Shown one piece after another: positions 5,846 to 6,313 of a stretch of DNA of 6,313 nucleotides; the first letter of the stretch is position 1; every line of letters starts with the position of its first letter. The notes beneath the pieces are model-generated. The model ran no database searches. It had not been told where the DNA came from and saw only the letters and a list, made by a program, of their open reading frames with translations. Source of the DNA: Paracoccaceae bacterium (GTDB taxonomy: Bacteria > Pseudomonadota > Alphaproteobacteria > Rhodobacterales > Rhodobacteraceae); contig WFQA01000326.1 of assembly GCA_015487255.1 (NCBI GenBank), forward strand, positions 1-6,313, given 5' to 3'. The translations under genes were made by a program, and so were the position numbers.

Positions 5846-5903
5846 GGGGCAGATGTAGCCCTGCACACCGGCATTGTCCAGATGCGGCCCCGGGTGGTTT
5901 CAC

Positions 5904-5946
5904 GCGCAATTTACCCCATAACCGGTTTCCACTTTTCGGATTGCGC
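5904..5946. repeat. Inverted-repeat-flanked intergenic element, possibly dispersed
   Basis: GCGCAAT (5904-5910) and ATTGCGC (5940-5946) are exact inverted repeats 29 bases apart. They enclose AACCGGTTTCCACTTTTCGG (5920-5939), which includes the palindrome AACCGGTT. The wording, continuing into CTCTAAG, resembles from memory a short intergenic element scattered in many alphaproteobacterial genomes, often shortly before genes. Only one clear copy is in this window, so being a repeat is inference. The rest of the 130-bp smpB-TVP38 gap shows no convincing promoter pair on either strand, although two divergent promoters are expected. Confidence 0.4.
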
Positions 5947-5975
5947 TCTAAGCTGGATGTCATAAAGGAAACCCG

Positions 5976-6313
5976 ATGCAGCTTTCGCGCAAGGTCAAAC
6001 TGGAATTGTTGTTTGCAGCCCTGGTTGCTGCGGCGCTGGGTTATGCCTGGCAATCGGGGCTGCTGGCCACATTGCAGGCCGATATGAGCCGCGCAACCAT
6101 CGAAAGCTGGGTGACGCAGGCCGGGCTGTGGGGGCCGGTGGTGGTGATTGTGCTGATGACCCTTGCCGTGGTTGCCTCGCCAATACCCAGCGCGCCGATA
6201 GCGCTGGCCGCCGGGGCTGCCTATGGCCATACTTACGGCACGATCTATATCGTGATCGGGGCCGAGGCCGGGGCGCTGATCGCCTTTACCCTGGCGCGGG
6301 TATTGGGGCGGCA
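5976..6313 (+). CDS. TVP38/TMEM64 family membrane protein (3' truncated by window)
   Basis: The first 112 codons of a gene that runs off the window. The ATG has a good ribosome site, AAAGGAA (5964-5970), five bases upstream. The fragment starts with a short basic stretch (SRKVK) and a membrane helix (about 9-30). A second hydrophobic segment (about 50-68) leads into SPIPSAPIALAAGAAYG (68-84), followed by GTIYIVIGAEAGALIAFTLARVLGR (88-112). The proline-rich loop and the GxxxGxxxAFxxARxxGR pattern are the core of the SNARE-associated/DedA-superfamily domain found in TVP38/TMEM64 proteins. Full proteins are about 220-250 residues, so about half is missing. These are inner-membrane proteins; relatives (DedA, TMEM41B/VMP1) move lipids between membrane leaflets, but the substrate of bacterial TVP38 proteins is mostly not known. 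It is divergent from smpB and likely has its own promoter. Confidence 0.85.
   Translation, partial: MQLSRKVKLELLFAALVAAALGYAWQSGLLATLQADMSRATIESWVTQAGLWGPVVVIVLMTLAVVASPIPSAPIALAAGAAYGHTYGTIYIVIGAEAGALIAFTLARVLGR

Noticed and set aside
1..6313. A new defence, mobile or CRISPR-like system
   Set aside because: All intact genes belong to known families with housekeeping or metabolic roles. There are no regular spaced repeats, transposase, integrase, nuclease-effector pair or tRNA-linked insertion site.

Overview
The window is a GC-rich, densely packed stretch of bacterial chromosome, most likely alphaproteobacterial. Protein style points to the Rhodobacterales/Hyphomicrobiales side: a FOXRED1-like FAD oxidoreductase, a GNAT protein of the 'TWPxAR...GQGGGxRVSAA' type, a ZnuC with a His-rich tail, and a SmpB close to the alphaproteobacterial form. 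This placement is from remembered family resemblance and is not database-verified. I see no phage, IS, CRISPR array, tRNA or rRNA. All genes look intact apart from the two cut by the window edges.

Layout: (1) 1-2108, + strand, a tight three-gene operon. It holds the C-terminal part of a DAO-type FAD oxidoreductase, a GNAT acetyltransferase joined to it by an ATGA overlap, and 3 bp later a CxxC carboxymuconolactone-decarboxylase/AhpD-like peroxidase-related protein. (2) 2109-2318, a 210-bp non-coding gap rich in inverted repeats. The first hairpin contains the stop codon of the peroxidase-like gene. A 13-bp palindrome overlapping a -10-like hexamer lies just before znuC. (3) 2319-3828, znuC and znuB, overlapping by 8 bp: the ATPase and permease of a high-affinity zinc importer. 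Neither the binding protein znuA nor the regulator zur is in the window. (4) 3912-5339, a full-length two-HKD cardiolipin synthase. (5) 5366-5845, - strand, smpB, convergent with cls. (6) 5846-5975, a divergent intergenic region carrying what looks like a dispersed alphaproteobacterial repeat. (7) 5976 to the window end, the N-terminal part of a TVP38/TMEM64 (DedA-superfamily) membrane protein.

Functionally this is housekeeping DNA: a small redox/acylation operon of unknown substrate, zinc uptake, membrane phospholipid synthesis, ribosome rescue and a membrane protein. No previously undescribed multi-gene system is evident. The parts most worth a second look are the hairpin-rich znuCB leader with its possible Fur-family operator, the inverted-repeat element upstream of the TVP38 gene, and the untested idea that the first operon pairs a peroxide-producing flavoenzyme with a peroxide- or thiol-handling partner.
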